A stretch of DNA of 64,000 bases from Cryobacterium arcticum (GCF_001679725.1 NZ_CP016282.1:1984001-2048000), one strand, 5' to 3'; shown: positions 1-8,985, counted from the first letter of the stretch. The notes: a model not told the origin generated them from the sequence alone. Numbers and translations are program-made.

Positions 1-2
1 AT

Positions 3-647
3 TTCACCGCCACCGACAGTCAGGTGCGGAACCTGGCCGCTGTCGCCGAGACGGGCACCCTCGTCGTAGGGTTCGGCACCGCCATCACGGACGAGAACCT
101 GCACGTACGGCTGGGCGGCTACCTGGGCGAACCGCTTCGGCGGGCCCTCGGTGTGTGGATCGAGGAGTTCGCCCCGCCGGCCTCCCCCGACCTGAGCAAT
201 CTGGGCGCTGGGGCTCCTCCCGAGCTCGTCCTCGACGGCGAGGTCTTCGGCGGCCCGGCGACCGGCCGGGTGTGGGCCGAGTACGTGCGGGTCGAGGATG
301 CCGAAACCGTCGCGACCTTCGCCGAGGGGGCGTTGAGCGGCTGGCCGGCCGTGACCCGGCGGGGAACGGGCGCCGGAGCCGGTTGGTACGTCGCCACCCT
401 CCCCGACCCCGGGGCCCTGCGCCGCCTGGCCGAACGAATCGTCCGGGACGCGGGCCTCGACCTGCCGGCCCCGGCGGCCCGCGGTGACCGGGTGGAAACC
501 GTGCGCCGAGGCGGCTATGTCTTCGTGATCAACCACGGTGCCCACGAGGCCGAAGTCCTGCTCGACGGCACCGACGCCCTCACGGGTGCGCCCGCGCTCG
601 GGCTGAAGCTGGCCCCTCAGGGAGTGGCCGTCATCGGCGTCGAGTGA
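3..647 (+). CDS. Beta-galactosidase, GH42 family, C-terminal part (5' truncated)
   Basis: The reading frame is open from the window edge, so only the last 214 codons are present. The N-terminal part reads as the end of the GH42 trimerisation domain, with GTLVVG followed by DENLHVRLGGY, where the family typically has GPFSGIVDENDHVRLGGYPG. It then runs through the small C-terminal beta-sandwich domain (RRGGYVFVINHG). The catalytic TIM barrel lies outside the window. GH42 enzymes hydrolyse terminal beta-galactosides, usually in the cytoplasm. It lies just upstream of a cellobiose phosphorylase on the same strand, which suggests a beta-glycoside utilisation locus. An internal GTG at 24 is not the true start, because similarity to the family continues upstream of it. 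Confidence 0.82.
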   Translation, partial: FTATDSQVRNLAAVAETGTLVVGFGTAITDENLHVRLGGYLGEPLRRALGVWIEEFAPPASPDLSNLGAGAPPELVLDGEVFGGPATGRVWAEYVRVEDAETVATFAEGALSGWPAVTRRGTGAGAGWYVATLPDPGALRRLAERIVRDAGLDLPAPAARGDRVETVRRGGYVFVINHGAHEAEVLLDGTDALTGAPALGLKLAPQGVAVIGVE

Positions 648-707
648 GCCGCAGCAGGAGGCTTGGTGGCTCCGGCATCCTGCTGCTAGAGTCGACGCAA
701 GCGGTCG

Positions 708-721
708 TGAGAGCGCTCTCA
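708..721. promoter_or_regulatory. LacI-family (CebR-like) operator
   Basis: TGAGAGCGCTCTCA is a perfect 14-bp palindrome. It differs only at symmetrical positions from the CebR operator TGGGAGCGCTCCCA of Streptomyces and Thermobifida. A TAGACT hexamer at 724-729 directly follows it and would be the -10 box, so a bound repressor would occlude the promoter. The next gene is cellobiose phosphorylase. A second palindrome, TGCAGCGCTGCA, lies at 764-775. No LacI-family gene is visible in the window, so the repressor would be encoded elsewhere. Confidence 0.72.
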
Positions 722-805
722 TTTAGACTAGGTCCGGCTGCGACGGAGCATTCACGATAGTGGTGCAGCGCTGCAGGCGGTCCGGGATACCGAAAAGGTG
801 CACGC

Positions 806-3277
806 ATGAAGTTCGGCCACTTCGACGACGAAGCCAGGGAATATGTCATCGAGACCCCGTTGACCCCCTACCCGTGGATCAACTATCTCGGCAGCGAGGA
901 CTTCTTCTCGCTGGTCTCCCACACGGCGGGTGGTTATACCTTCTACAAGGACGCCAAGATGCGGCGCCTCACCCGTTACCGCTACAACGACATCCCCACC
1001 GACTCGGGCGGACGCTACTTCTTCATCAAGGACGGCGACGACGTGTGGACGTCCAGCTGGCTGCCGATGAAGAAGGACCTCGACTTCTTCGAGACCCGGC
1101 ACGGCATGGGCTACACCCGCATCACGGGTGAGCGCGGCGGCCTGCGCGTCTCCACCCTCTACTTCGTTCCGCTGGGCGAGACGGCGGAGGTGCAGAAGGT
1201 CACGATCACGAACACCTCCGACACGGTCAAGACCTTCTCGCTGTTCTCCTACCTCGAGTTCTGCCTGTGGAACGCCCAGGACGACCAGACCAACTACCAG
1301 CGCAACCTCTCCATCGGAGAGGTCGAGGTGGACGGCAGTGCGATCTACCACAAGACCGAGTACCGCGAACGTCGCGACCACTACGCCGTCTACGGCGTCA
1401 ACGCCGAGATCGCCGGGTTCGACACCGACCGAGAGACCTTCGTGGGCCTCTACGAGACCCTCGCCGAGGCGAAGGTGCCGCACGCCGGGAAAGCCGCGAA
1501 CTCGATGGCCTCCGGCTGGTACCCGATCGGATCCCACCAGGTCGACTCCACCCTGCAGCCCGGCGAGAGCCGTGACCTGGTCTTCGTGCTCGGCTATGTC
1601 GAGAACACGCCGGAGAACGGCCAGGAGAAGTGGGCCGACGACGCCAAGCAGGTCATCAACAAGACACGCGCCCAGGAACTGCTGGCCCGGTTGTCCACGA
1701 CGGAGGCCGCCGACGCCGCCTTCGACGCGCTCGGCGTGTACTGGACCGACCTGTTGAGCGCCTACACCGTCACGTCCCCCGACGACAAGCTCAACCGCAT
1801 GGTCAACATCTGGAACCAGTACCAGTGCATGGTGACGTTCAACATGAGCCGCTCGGCCTCGTACTTCGAGACCGGCATCGGCCGGGGCATGGGGTTCCGC
1901 GACTCCACCCAGGATCTGCTCGGCTTTGTGCACCTGATCCCGGACCGCGCCCGCGAACGCATCCTCGACATCGCCGCCACCCAGCTGCCGGACGGATCGG
2001 CGTACCACCAGTACCAGCCGCTGACCAAGCGCGGCAACAACGAACTCGGCTCGGGCTTCAACGACGACCCGGCCTGGCTGATCATCGGCGTGGATGCCTA
2101 CCTGAAGGAGACCGGCGACTACACGATCCTCGACGAGATCGTGCCGTTCGACAACAACGACGCCCTGGCCGAGACCCTGTACACCCACCTCACCCGGTCG
2201 TTCGAGTTCACCCTGAACAACCTCGGCCCGCACGGGCTGCCGCTGATCGGCCGGGCCGACTGGAACGACTGCCTCAACCTCAACTGCTTCTCCACCACCC
2301 CCGGCGAGTCCTTCCAGACGACCGAGAACCAGGCCGGCGGGGTGGCGGAGTCGACCTTCATCGCGGCCCAGTTCGTGCTGGCGGCCGGGCAGTACGCCAC
2401 CATCGCCGAACGCGGCGGCGACACCGTGCAGGCCGGCAAGGCCCGTCAGGCCGCCGCCGACATGAGCCAGGCGCTGCTGACCGACGGATGGGACGGTGAC
2501 TGGTTCCTGCGCGCGTACGACTTCTACGGCAACAAGGTCGGCACCGCCGAAGACACCGAGGGCCGGATCTGGATCGAACCGCAGGGCTTCGCCGTGCTGG
2601 CCGGCGTCGGTGTGGAGCACAACGCGGACGGCACGCCGGTGCAGACCAGCCCGGCGTTCAGGGCCCTCGATTCGGTGGACCGGCTGCTGGGCTCCGAACA
2701 CGGCCTGGTGCTGCAGTACCCCGCCTACCGGAGCTACCGCATCGAACTCGGCGAGGTGTCGACCTATCCCCCGGGCTACAAGGAGAACGGTGGCATCTTC
2801 TGCCACAACAACCCCTGGGTGATCATCGGCGAGACGGTGCTGGGCCGCGGCGCCAAGGCGTTCGATCACTACCGCAAGATCACGCCGGCGTACCGGGAGG
2901 AGATCTCCGAGGTGCACCGTACCGAGCCGTACGTCTACGCGCAGATGATCGCGGGCAAGGAGGCCGTCCGGCACGGCGAGGCCAAGAACTCCTGGCTCAC
3001 GGGCACCGCGGCGTGGAACTTCGTGACCGTCTCGCAGTACCTGCTGGGCGTGCGCACGGACTACGACGGCCTCGTCGTCGACCCGCAGATCGGTCCCGAC
3101 GTCACCGAGTTCGCCGTCACCCGCCAGGCGCGCGGCGCGACCTACGTGATCACGGTGGCCAACTCAGGCCGAGAGGGATCCCGCGCGAGCCTGACGGTCG
3201 ACGGAGTCCCCATCGAGGGTCGCACCGTGCCGTACGCCCCCGCCGGCGCCACCGTGCAGGTGCACGCCACTCTCTAG
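806..3277 (+). CDS. Cellobiose phosphorylase (GH94)
   Basis: This 823-residue protein matches the length and order of actinobacterial cellobiose phosphorylases. The N terminus (YGHFDD-type start, then [17 protein letters not shown]) is nearly that of the Cellulomonas enzyme. The GH94 alpha/alpha-barrel carries the [10 protein letters not shown] motif at residues 484-493, whose WND aspartate (about residue 488) is the expected general acid. There is no signal peptide, so it is cytoplasmic. It should cleave imported cellobiose with phosphate to alpha-glucose-1-phosphate and glucose, saving one ATP per disaccharide. Glucose-1-phosphate is the substrate of GlgC at 30986. Other GH94 specificities such as laminaribiose are possible but less likely given the close N-terminal match. 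The CebR-like operator at 708 supports control by cellobiose. Confidence 0.93.
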   Translation: MKFGHFDDEAREYVIETPLTPYPWINYLGSEDFFSLVSHTAGGYTFYKDAKMRRLTRYRYNDIPTDSGGRYFFIKDGDDVWTSSWLPMKKDLDFFETRHGMGYTRITGERGGLRVSTLYFVPLGETAEVQKVTITNTSDTVKTFSLFSYLEFCLWNAQDDQTNYQRNLSIGEVEVDGSAIYHKTEYRERRDHYAVYGVNAEIAGFDTDRETFVGLYETLAEAKVPHAGKAANSMASGWYPIGSHQVDSTLQPGESRDLVFVLGYVENTPENGQEKWADDAKQVINKTRAQELLARLSTTEAADAAFDALGVYWTDLLSAYTVTSPDDKLNRMVNIWNQYQCMVTFNMSRSASYFETGIGRGMGFRDSTQDLLGFVHLIPDRARERILDIAATQLPDGSAYHQYQPLTKRGNNELGSGFNDDPAWLIIGVDAYLKETGDYTILDEIVPFDNNDALAETLYTHLTRSFEFTLNNLGPHGLPLIGRADWNDCLNLNCFSTTPGESFQTTENQAGGVAESTFIAAQFVLAAGQYATIAERGGDTVQAGKARQAAADMSQALLTDGWDGDWFLRAYDFYGNKVGTAEDTEGRIWIEPQGFAVLAGVGVEHNADGTPVQTSPAFRALDSVDRLLGSEHGLVLQYPAYRSYRIELGEVSTYPPGYKENGGIFCHNNPWVIIGETVLGRGAKAFDHYRKITPAYREEISEVHRTEPYVYAQMIAGKEAVRHGEAKNSWLTGTAAWNFVTVSQYLLGVRTDYDGLVVDPQIGPDVTEFAVTRQARGATYVITVANSGREGSRASLTVDGVPIEGRTVPYAPAGATVQVHATL

Positions 3278-3287
3278 CAGTCGCGCA

Positions 3288-3323
3288 CGCCGAGGGCCGG
3301 GTCGGAAGACCCGGCCCTCGGCG
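3288..3323 (+). terminator. Strong hairpin terminator after cellobiose phosphorylase
   Basis: A perfect 16-bp GC-rich stem (CGCCGAGGGCCGGGTC with its complement) closes over a GGAA loop, 10 nt after the stop codon. There is no T tract, which is common for actinobacterial terminators. Because the next gene converges, it could act in both directions. Confidence 0.75.
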
Positions 3324-3344
3324 AGTCTGGCGCGTCCCGTCCGC

Positions 3345-3364
3345 TGGTTGAGCTTGTCGAAACC
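3345..3364. repeat. Copy of the Micrococcales-type intergenic element
   Basis: TGGTTGAGCTTGTCGAAACC lies between two convergent genes. A near-identical sequence occurs at 43412-43432 and a degenerate inverted one at 43482-43501, again between convergent genes. I recognise this sequence as frequent in intergenic spaces of Microbacteriaceae and relatives. Its function is unknown to me. Confidence 0.6.
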
Positions 3365-3372
3365 CGGCCGGG

Positions 3373-4968
3373 TCAGGCTACGGCGACCTCGACCTCGCCC
3401 GGTTCGGCACCGGCACTGCCGAAGATCAGGCGGCGGTTGGCGATCTTGTCGGTGAAGAACCTGTCGTGGCTGACCACGACGACGGCTCCGGGAAAGTGCA
3501 GCAGCGCGCGCTCCATCACCTGGGTGCTCGACATGTCGAGGTGGTTGGTGGGTTCGTCGAGCAGCAGCACCGAGGCACCGGAGAGCAGGCACTGGGCCAT
3601 GGCGACCCGGGCCTTCTGGCCGCCGGAGAGATTGCCGATCTTCTGCTTGAGGTCGGCCTCGGAGAACTGGAACATGGTGAGGAACCGGTTGACCGACTTC
3701 TTGGTGGCCGTGAAAGCCAGGCTGCCCTCGAGCGCGTTCACGGCATGGCTGACGGTGTCCGTGTCGTCGAGTTCGGCCAGCACCTGGTTGTACGACACCA
3801 TGCCGGCGCCTTTGGCCCAGTCGACCTCGCCGTGGTCGGCGGACTCCTCTCCGGTGAGCACGCGCAGCAGCGTGGTCTTGCCGCTGCCGTTGGCGCCGAG
3901 CACCACGATGCGGTTGCCGCGACGGATCTCGAAGCTCAGGTCGTTGAAGAGCACCTTCTCGCCATAGGCCTTGCTGAGCATCTCGACCCGGCAGAGCACA
4001 TCCTTCACGTGCAGGCCGCCGTAGATCTCGGTGATGATCTTGTCGACCGGCCGCGGAGTGCGGGACTTCTTGATGGTCGCCAGCTGGGTGCCGAGCTTCC
4101 GGCTCGCGGCCTTCTGCGCCTCCCGCCGGTCGGCGATGCCCTCGGACTCGAACGCGAGCAGCTCGGACTCGTGCACGAACTGCGCCTCGAGGGTCTTGAG
4201 CCGGAACTGCTTCTGCACGACGTACTCGCCGAAGTTGCCCGGGTACTCGTGCAGGTGGAAATTCTCCAGCTCGATGATGCGGGTCACGACGGCGTCGAGG
4301 AAGGTGCGGTCGTGGGAGACGATGACGGCGGCGCCCCTGAAATCGCGGAACCAGCTCTCGAGCCATTCCACGCCGGCGACGTCGAGGTAGTTGGTCGGTT
4401 CGTCCAGCAGCAGTACGTCCGGTGCCTCGAGCAGGATCTTGGCCAGGGCGGCGCGGTTGCGCCAGCCGCCGGAGAGCTCGTCGATTGCGCAGGTACGGTG
4501 GGCCTCGTCGAAGCCCAGGATGGTGAGGGCCGCGTCGATGCGGCGCGGGTAGTCCCAGCCGTCCAGCCGGTCCATGTCCTCGAAGAGCTCGGACTGCCGG
4601 TGGATCAGGCGGTCCAGCTCCGCGCTGGCCGAGGAGTCGGCGGCGATGGCCGCGTCGATCGAGGCGAGCTCGGCCTCGACGGCTTTGATCTCGACGAACA
4701 GGGCGTCGAGCACCTCGGTGATCGACGACGTGCCGTTCAGCTCGGAGAACTGGGAGAAGTAGCCGATCTTCACGCCGTCGTCGACCGTGACCGTGCCGGT
4801 GTCCGGCGTCACCTGGCCGAGGATCAGCTTGATCAGGGTGGTCTTACCCGAGCCGTTGCGGCCGATCATGCCGACCCGGTCCCCCGGTTCGAGCCTGAAG
4901 AAGGTCTCGCGAAGCACCTGGGTGTTCTCGAAACGCACGGTCACGTCGTTCAGCCGGATCAAACTCAT
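3373..4968 (-). CDS. ABC-F family ATPase
   Basis: This 531-residue protein has two ATP-binding domains in one chain and no membrane segments, the ABC-F layout. Walker A motifs are GRNGSGKT (residues 36-43) and GANGSGKT (about 360). The signatures are LSGGWRNRAALA and LSGGQKARVAMA, and each Walker B ends LLLDEPTN. A charged linker of roughly 80 residues between the domains corresponds to the P-site tRNA interaction motif. ABC-F proteins act on the ribosome, either relieving stalled translation or protecting against antibiotics; this sequence does not tell which. ATG start at 4968. It is not obviously co-transcribed with the gene at 5047-5418, since a 78-nt gap separates them. Confidence 0.88.
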   Translation of the reverse strand: MSLIRLNDVTVRFENTQVLRETFFRLEPGDRVGMIGRNGSGKTTLIKLILGQVTPDTGTVTVDDGVKIGYFSQFSELNGTSSITEVLDALFVEIKAVEAELASIDAAIAADSSASAELDRLIHRQSELFEDMDRLDGWDYPRRIDAALTILGFDEAHRTCAIDELSGGWRNRAALAKILLEAPDVLLLDEPTNYLDVAGVEWLESWFRDFRGAAVIVSHDRTFLDAVVTRIIELENFHLHEYPGNFGEYVVQKQFRLKTLEAQFVHESELLAFESEGIADRREAQKAASRKLGTQLATIKKSRTPRPVDKIITEIYGGLHVKDVLCRVEMLSKAYGEKVLFNDLSFEIRRGNRIVVLGANGSGKTTLLRVLTGEESADHGEVDWAKGAGMVSYNQVLAELDDTDTVSHAVNALEGSLAFTATKKSVNRFLTMFQFSEADLKQKIGNLSGGQKARVAMAQCLLSGASVLLLDEPTNHLDMSSTQVMERALLHFPGAVVVVSHDRFFTDKIANRRLIFGSAGAEPGEVEVAVA

Positions 4969-5046
4969 GGATGCTGCACTCTCGCGGGGTAAGTCGGGGA
5001 ACCGTCGCCGATCGGCGTGGTCGCGGGAAAGAGGTGGGGCGCCGGC

Positions 5047-5418
5047 TCAGTCGGTCTGCGCGGCGGCGTCGACGATGCCGATGAACCGGCTGCCGATGCC
5101 ATCGACCTCGCGGCGGCTGAGACCAGGCTCAACCTCGGGGAGTTCGTCGTAGCCATGGTGGTCGCAACTCATGTAGGTGAACTCCGGCCACCACTTCTTG
5201 GGCCGGACCGCCTCGGTGAAGCCGCAGACGCTGCAGGTCAGGGAGACCCAGACGGGCTTCTTGCCGGTGCGGTTGGATCGTGACTGCACCAGCCAGGCCG
5301 GCGGGTTCGCCTCGATCTCGGCGAGCTGGGCCTCGGTCATGCGGCTGGGAAGGTCGTGGCGCTGCGCCATCTCGAGGGGTATGTCGAGGCGGAGCGCTGC
5401 TTCTCGTCTGGTAATCAT
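5047..5418 (-). CDS. Hypothetical protein with a possible zinc site
   Basis: A 123-residue soluble protein of unknown function, which I do not recognise beyond a sense that it occurs in related actinobacteria. Cys62 and Cys65 (CSVCGF), with Cys85 and the following histidines (CDHH), could bind one zinc. The segment RPKKWWPEF between them looks conserved in character. The N-terminal half is predicted helical and charged. I chose the ATG at 5418 over an upstream GTG at 5469 because TATCGT (complement of 5427-5432) lies 8 nt before the ATG and no Shine-Dalgarno is present, consistent with a leaderless mRNA. It diverges from the HAD gene at 5498. Confidence 0.65.
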   Translation of the reverse strand: MITRREAALRLDIPLEMAQRHDLPSRMTEAQLAEIEANPPAWLVQSRSNRTGKKPVWVSLTCSVCGFTEAVRPKKWWPEFTYMSCDHHGYDELPEVEPGLSRREVDGIGSRFIGIVDAAAQTD

Positions 5419-5426
5419 CAGGTTCA

Positions 5427-5432
5427 ACGATA
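5427..5432 (-). promoter_or_regulatory. -10 box of a probable leaderless promoter
   Basis: Read on the minus strand this is TATCGT, 8 nt from the ATG at 5418. No ribosome-binding site lies between, so transcription would start at or next to the A of the start codon. Confidence 0.45.
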
Positions 5433-5483
5433 GGTGCTGGGCGCCGTCACCGGGCACAGCAGTCGGCACAGCGAGGGAGGAAC

Positions 5484-5498
5484 TGGTTCAATGAACCA
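5484..5498. promoter_or_regulatory. Perfect palindrome abutting a start codon
   Basis: TGGTTCAATGAACCA has two 7-bp arms around a single central base, and its last base is the A of the ATG at 5498. It could be an operator or an mRNA hairpin sequestering the start. Its ATG at 5491 opens a frame that stops after four codons. Confidence 0.4.
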
Positions 5499-6388
5499 TG
5501 CCTGAAACCGTTTCTCCCCTCGGCCTGCTCCTGGATGTCGACGGTCCGATCGCCAGCCCGGACACCCGCACCATCAGCACCCCGAGCATCATCACCGACC
5601 TCATCACCCTCGCCGGCGCCAACGTGCCGATCGGCTTCATCACCGGGCGCTCGGCCCAGTTCATCAGCGAACAGGTCGTGACGCCGCTGGTCGCGGCCGG
5701 CCTTCCCCAGGAGATGCGCATGTACGGCGTGTGCGAGAAGGGCGCCGTCTGGTTCCCGATCACCGCAGCGGGCATGGGCGACATCGTCGTCGATGCCAGC
5801 GTGGCGCTACCCGAGGTCGTGGCCGGCCGCATCCGGGAGCTCGTGGCCTCGGACTACGCCGACAGCATGTTCTTCGACGAGACCAAACTCGCCATGATCT
5901 CCGTCGAACAGCGCACGGATGTGGACCGGTCCCGCTACCACGTCGCCCAGGCGTCCTTCGAGGCGGCGGCCTATACGATCCTGGTCGAGCACGGCCTCGG
6001 CGTGCGGTTCGGGGATCTGGTCTCACCCGATGCGACCGGCGCGGTGCCGTTCCGCATCGACACCACCATCATCTCCACCGATATCGAATCGGTCGATCTC
6101 GACAAGGACCACGCCGCCGAACGGGCCGTGGCGTTCTTCGCCCAGGGCGGTCCGCTCCCCCGGGTGTGGCGCTCGGTGGGCGACTCGCGCAGCGACTACA
6201 AGATGGCCGACCACCTGTACGCTGCCGGCTTCGATGTCGCGCACGTGGATGTGCGGCCCGCCGACGGCATCCTCGACCGCGGGTACCCCGTGATCGTGGA
6301 AGGCGACCTCATCCACGACGAGGCGGGGGCGGCCTTCCTCGGCTACTGGGTGCAGAAGCTCGGCCTGGCCGAGCCGGTGTCCCTGTAG
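5498..6388 (+). CDS. HAD-superfamily phosphatase
   Basis: A 296-residue soluble protein with HAD motifs: motif I LLLDVDGPI near residue 10 (nucleophile and acid aspartates), motif II around ITGRS (residues 49-53), and a C-terminal GDSRSDYKMAD that matches motif III/IV of Cof- and trehalose-phosphatase-like members. The substrate is unknown. The large cap between motifs I and III suggests a C2-type phosphatase acting on a sugar phosphate or other small molecule. Motif I has Pro instead of the usual Thr after DVDG. A GAGG element at 5474-5477 is far from the start, and a perfect palindrome covers the spacer. It converges with the J-domain gene. Confidence 0.75.
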   Translation: MPETVSPLGLLLDVDGPIASPDTRTISTPSIITDLITLAGANVPIGFITGRSAQFISEQVVTPLVAAGLPQEMRMYGVCEKGAVWFPITAAGMGDIVVDASVALPEVVAGRIRELVASDYADSMFFDETKLAMISVEQRTDVDRSRYHVAQASFEAAAYTILVEHGLGVRFGDLVSPDATGAVPFRIDTTIISTDIESVDLDKDHAAERAVAFFAQGGPLPRVWRSVGDSRSDYKMADHLYAAGFDVAHVDVRPADGILDRGYPVIVEGDLIHDEAGAAFLGYWVQKLGLAEPVSL

Positions 6389-6398
6389 TCTCGTCCGC

Positions 6399-7331
6399 CT
6401 AGTCTTCGACGAACCGGATACCGTTCTGCAGGGTGCTGCGCAGCTCGAAGACCTTCTCGAAGCTGCCGCGCTCCATACCCGCGATGCCGTCCCGGAGCAC
6501 GCCCACCAGGCGAGACCGCGGGATGACGACGACCATGGCCCGCCGGCCGCGGCTCGGCAGCGAGAACGGCTCGGTCACGGCTTCGTCGGGAGCGACCACG
6601 ATGAGCGCCGTGAAGCGTACCCTCAGGGACTTGGCCAGGATACGCGCGGCCGCCGCGAAGTCGGCCAGCGGTTCCTCGCCGGGTTCGAGGGCGTCGCCCA
6701 CGAGCTCGCCGCGGCGCAGCTCTACGGGCGCCCCCCAATCCTCCGAGAGGATCGCGAACAGCCCGGCCGGGCCGAGCACGACATGGTCGATCTTCTCCAC
6801 GTCGTCCCGTGTGGCCACATCGTGCCAGGCCGTGTAGCCGATGCCGAGACCCGCGATGAGCTGCGCGGTGGCCTCCTCGGCGAGGGCCTTCGCGAGGCGG
6901 TGCCGGATCTCCCGCGGAGCCGACCGGATCAGGTCACTCGCGTACGGGTCGTCGATGGTGGTGCCGCGGCCGGCCCACTCGCGAAGCAACGCCAGATAGC
7001 GTTGCCGGGAATGCCCGCCCGGGTGTCCGTACATGCGCGCCTTCACGCCGCTCGACGCCGATCTTGCGGTGGCCGGTCCGGCGGCTCGCCCGGCTCCCCC
7101 GGCATCCGTGGCGCCGGGGTACCGGGCGCCGTCGTACGCGGCCCGGCTCGCCGGGCTGCCGATGCGTTCCCAGGCCAGCTGCACGGCGTGGAAGGAGGCC
7201 GCGGAGCCACCGACGTCGGGGTGGGATTGGCGCAGTTTTCGCCGGTAGGCGCGCCGGAGTTCTTCGTCGGTCGCCGACGGGGTCACGCCCAGCACCTCGT
7301 ACGGGCTGGCCGCAGCCGGACTCTCTGACAT
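6399..7331 (-). CDS. J-domain protein with a C-terminal NERD-like domain
   Basis: A 310-residue protein. Residues 10-68 form a J domain with the HPD tripeptide at 37-39, which stimulates the ATPase of DnaK-type chaperones. A low-complexity Gly/Ala/Ser linker follows (about 72-96). Residues 145-270 resemble a nuclease-related NERD domain: a conserved-looking EEATAQLI helix, KIDHVVLGPAGLFAI with Asp182, then a late LPSRGRRAMVVV segment. The catalytic lysine expected two to three residues after the GLFAI strand (usually in ETK or DTK) is absent; the sequence reads ILSEDW. The domain may therefore be a binding module. I chose ATG 7331 over an upstream start at 7400 because GAAAGAG precedes it and the extra 23 residues are not J-domain-like. 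Confidence 0.75.
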   Translation of the reverse strand: MSESPAAASPYEVLGVTPSATDEELRRAYRRKLRQSHPDVGGSAASFHAVQLAWERIGSPASRAAYDGARYPGATDAGGAGRAAGPATARSASSGVKARMYGHPGGHSRQRYLALLREWAGRGTTIDDPYASDLIRSAPREIRHRLAKALAEEATAQLIAGLGIGYTAWHDVATRDDVEKIDHVVLGPAGLFAILSEDWGAPVELRRGELVGDALEPGEEPLADFAAAARILAKSLRVRFTALIVVAPDEAVTEPFSLPSRGRRAMVVVIPRSRLVGVLRDGIAGMERGSFEKVFELRSTLQNGIRFVED

Positions 7332-7457
7332 TCGTACGGTCTCTTTCGGCCTGGATCGGGTGAAACGGTTCTGCTTCAGCCTAGCCAGCGTTTCTGGCAT
7401 CTCGCCGACACGGTGGGCGCAGCCGCCCTGACGCGGATTCCGTGCGACGATCAGCGG

Positions 7458-8105
7458 GTGAAGACTTCAGCTCTCGTTCCGCGGGTGCGCCGCTCCAGCA
7501 CCCGGCTCATCGCCATGGTCGTTGTCGGCTCAGCCGCCGGCCTCGTGACGGGATTGACCGGTGCCTGGCTCCTCGCCCCGGCTATCGGCTGGTGCGCCGC
7601 GGCGGTGTTCTACATCGGCTGGGTCTGGCTTGTCGTGGCGGGGATGGACGCGCCGACGACGGCGGCTCACGCCACCAGGGAAGACCCGTCGCGCGGCATC
7701 ACCGACCTCCTGCTGATCCTGGCCAGCCTGGCCAGCCTGGGCAGCATCCTCATCGTGCTCTTGCAGGCCCGCGGCGCCCAGGGGGCGGGTCAGGCCCTGC
7801 TCGCCGCCCTCGCCGTGGTGAGCGTCGGGCTGTCCTGGGTGCTTGTGCACACGCTCTTCACCCTGCGTTATGCCTCGCTCTATTACGCCGAGGAGGACGG
7901 CGGGGTGGACTTCAACCAGGTCGAACCGCCGCGCTATTCGGATTTCGCGTACCTGTCGTTCACGCTGGGGATGACCTTCCAGGTCTCCGACACGTCGCTC
8001 ACGACCACGGTCATGCGCGCGGCGGCTCTCCGCCACGCCCTGATGTCGTTCCTGTTCGGCTCGATCATCCTGGCCACCCTGATCAACCTGGTCGCGGGTC
8101 TCTGA
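7458..8105 (+). CDS. DUF1345 integral membrane protein
   Basis: A 215-residue protein from the GTG at 7458 (VKTSALVPRV). Hydrophobic segments fall at about residues 18-40, 43-62, 82-105, 113-133 and near the C terminus (ALRHALMSFLFGSIILATLINLV). A conserved-looking loop TLRYASLYYAEEDGGVDF followed by YSDFAYLSFTLGMTFQVSD is typical of DUF1345. The family's function is unknown; the YSDF...GMTFQVSD stretch resembles the pore-lining part of two-TM potassium channels, but that is only an impression. An ORF start at 7413 exists, but the 15 extra residues are not membrane-like. It converges with SMP-30. Confidence 0.8.
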   Translation: MKTSALVPRVRRSSTRLIAMVVVGSAAGLVTGLTGAWLLAPAIGWCAAAVFYIGWVWLVVAGMDAPTTAAHATREDPSRGITDLLLILASLASLGSILIVLLQARGAQGAGQALLAALAVVSVGLSWVLVHTLFTLRYASLYYAEEDGGVDFNQVEPPRYSDFAYLSFTLGMTFQVSDTSLTTTVMRAAALRHALMSFLFGSIILATLINLVAGL

Positions 8106-8136
8106 GGCCGGCCCGGACACGGCCCGGGGGGAAGGA

Positions 8137-8985
8137 TCAGCCGGCGAAGGGTGTGACCGGCCGGCCGGTGACGCCCGGGACGGCCGTGAAGATCGAGCCT
8201 GCAAGGATGTCCTCACCGTCGGCGACGCCCTCGCGGGAGGTGGTGATGTAGAGCCGGTCGAGGGACTCACCACCGAACGTGCAGGCCGTGACCCGGTCGG
8301 CGTCGACCTCGATGACGGTGTCGAGGACGCCGGCTGCGGTGTACCGGTGCACGGCTCCCCCGGCGTACAGGGCGACCCACACGCCGCCGTCGCTGTCGAC
8401 GGTGAGTCCGTCGGGGTATCCGGTCTTCTCGGGGATGGTGACGAAAGGCCGGAGACCCGTCAGGCCGGTTTCCGGGGACCAATCGAAGACGCCGACCTGT
8501 CCGGTGGGCGTGTCGTTGTAATAGGCGAGCGACCCGTCGGGGCTCCACTCGAGGCCATTGGAGATCGTCACCCCGCTCAGCGCGACGGTGACCGACAGAT
8601 CGGCGGCCAGACGGTACAGCGACCCGGCGCCGGTGCGCTGGTCGTAGCCCATGGACCCGCAGTAGAACGATCCGTCCGGAGCGCAGCCGCCGTCGTTCAT
8701 CCGCACGGACTCGTCCTGCCAGACCGGGGGCAGCGCCCGCAGGGTGCCGTCCGCGTCTTCCAGGGTGAACCCGCGCTCCGTGGCGATCACGGCACCGCCG
8801 GCCGCGCGCGGACGCAGCGCGGCGGCGATGGCGTCGACGTGCCGACGCGAGACGGTTCCGTCCTCAGCCAGGGTGAGGACGTCTCCGGCGAACAAGTCCA
8901 CCAGGCGGAGTCCCTCCCAGGCCGGAGACCAGACCGGTCCTTCGCCGTGGAAGGTGATCGGGTCGGTGAGCTGGTCCGCGCGCAT
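8137..8985 (-). CDS. SMP-30/gluconolactonase-family lactonase
   Basis: A 282-residue soluble six-bladed propeller of the SMP-30/LRE family. Its metal-ligand positions are visible: Glu15 in GEGPVW, the Asn in ISNGLEWSPD, and the Asp in GYPDGLTVD. RMNDGGCAPDGSFYCGSM is the family's substrate-proximal loop. These enzymes open sugar lactones or related esters using one divalent cation, typically in aldose oxidation routes. The exact lactone cannot be read from sequence. It begins 9 nt after the stop of the small membrane gene at 8995-9159, so the two are probably co-transcribed. ATG start. Confidence 0.85.
   Translation of the reverse strand: MRADQLTDPITFHGEGPVWSPAWEGLRLVDLFAGDVLTLAEDGTVSRRHVDAIAAALRPRAAGGAVIATERGFTLEDADGTLRALPPVWQDESVRMNDGGCAPDGSFYCGSMGYDQRTGAGSLYRLAADLSVTVALSGVTISNGLEWSPDGSLAYYNDTPTGQVGVFDWSPETGLTGLRPFVTIPEKTGYPDGLTVDSDGGVWVALYAGGAVHRYTAAGVLDTVIEVDADRVTACTFGGESLDRLYITTSREGVADGEDILAGSIFTAVPGVTGRPVTPFAG

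Noticed and set aside
752..2974. 740-codon open frame antisense to cellobiose phosphorylase
   Set aside because: It is a high-GC shadow: Val/Gly/Arg-rich, with no recognisable domain, and it covers a certain gene on the other strand.
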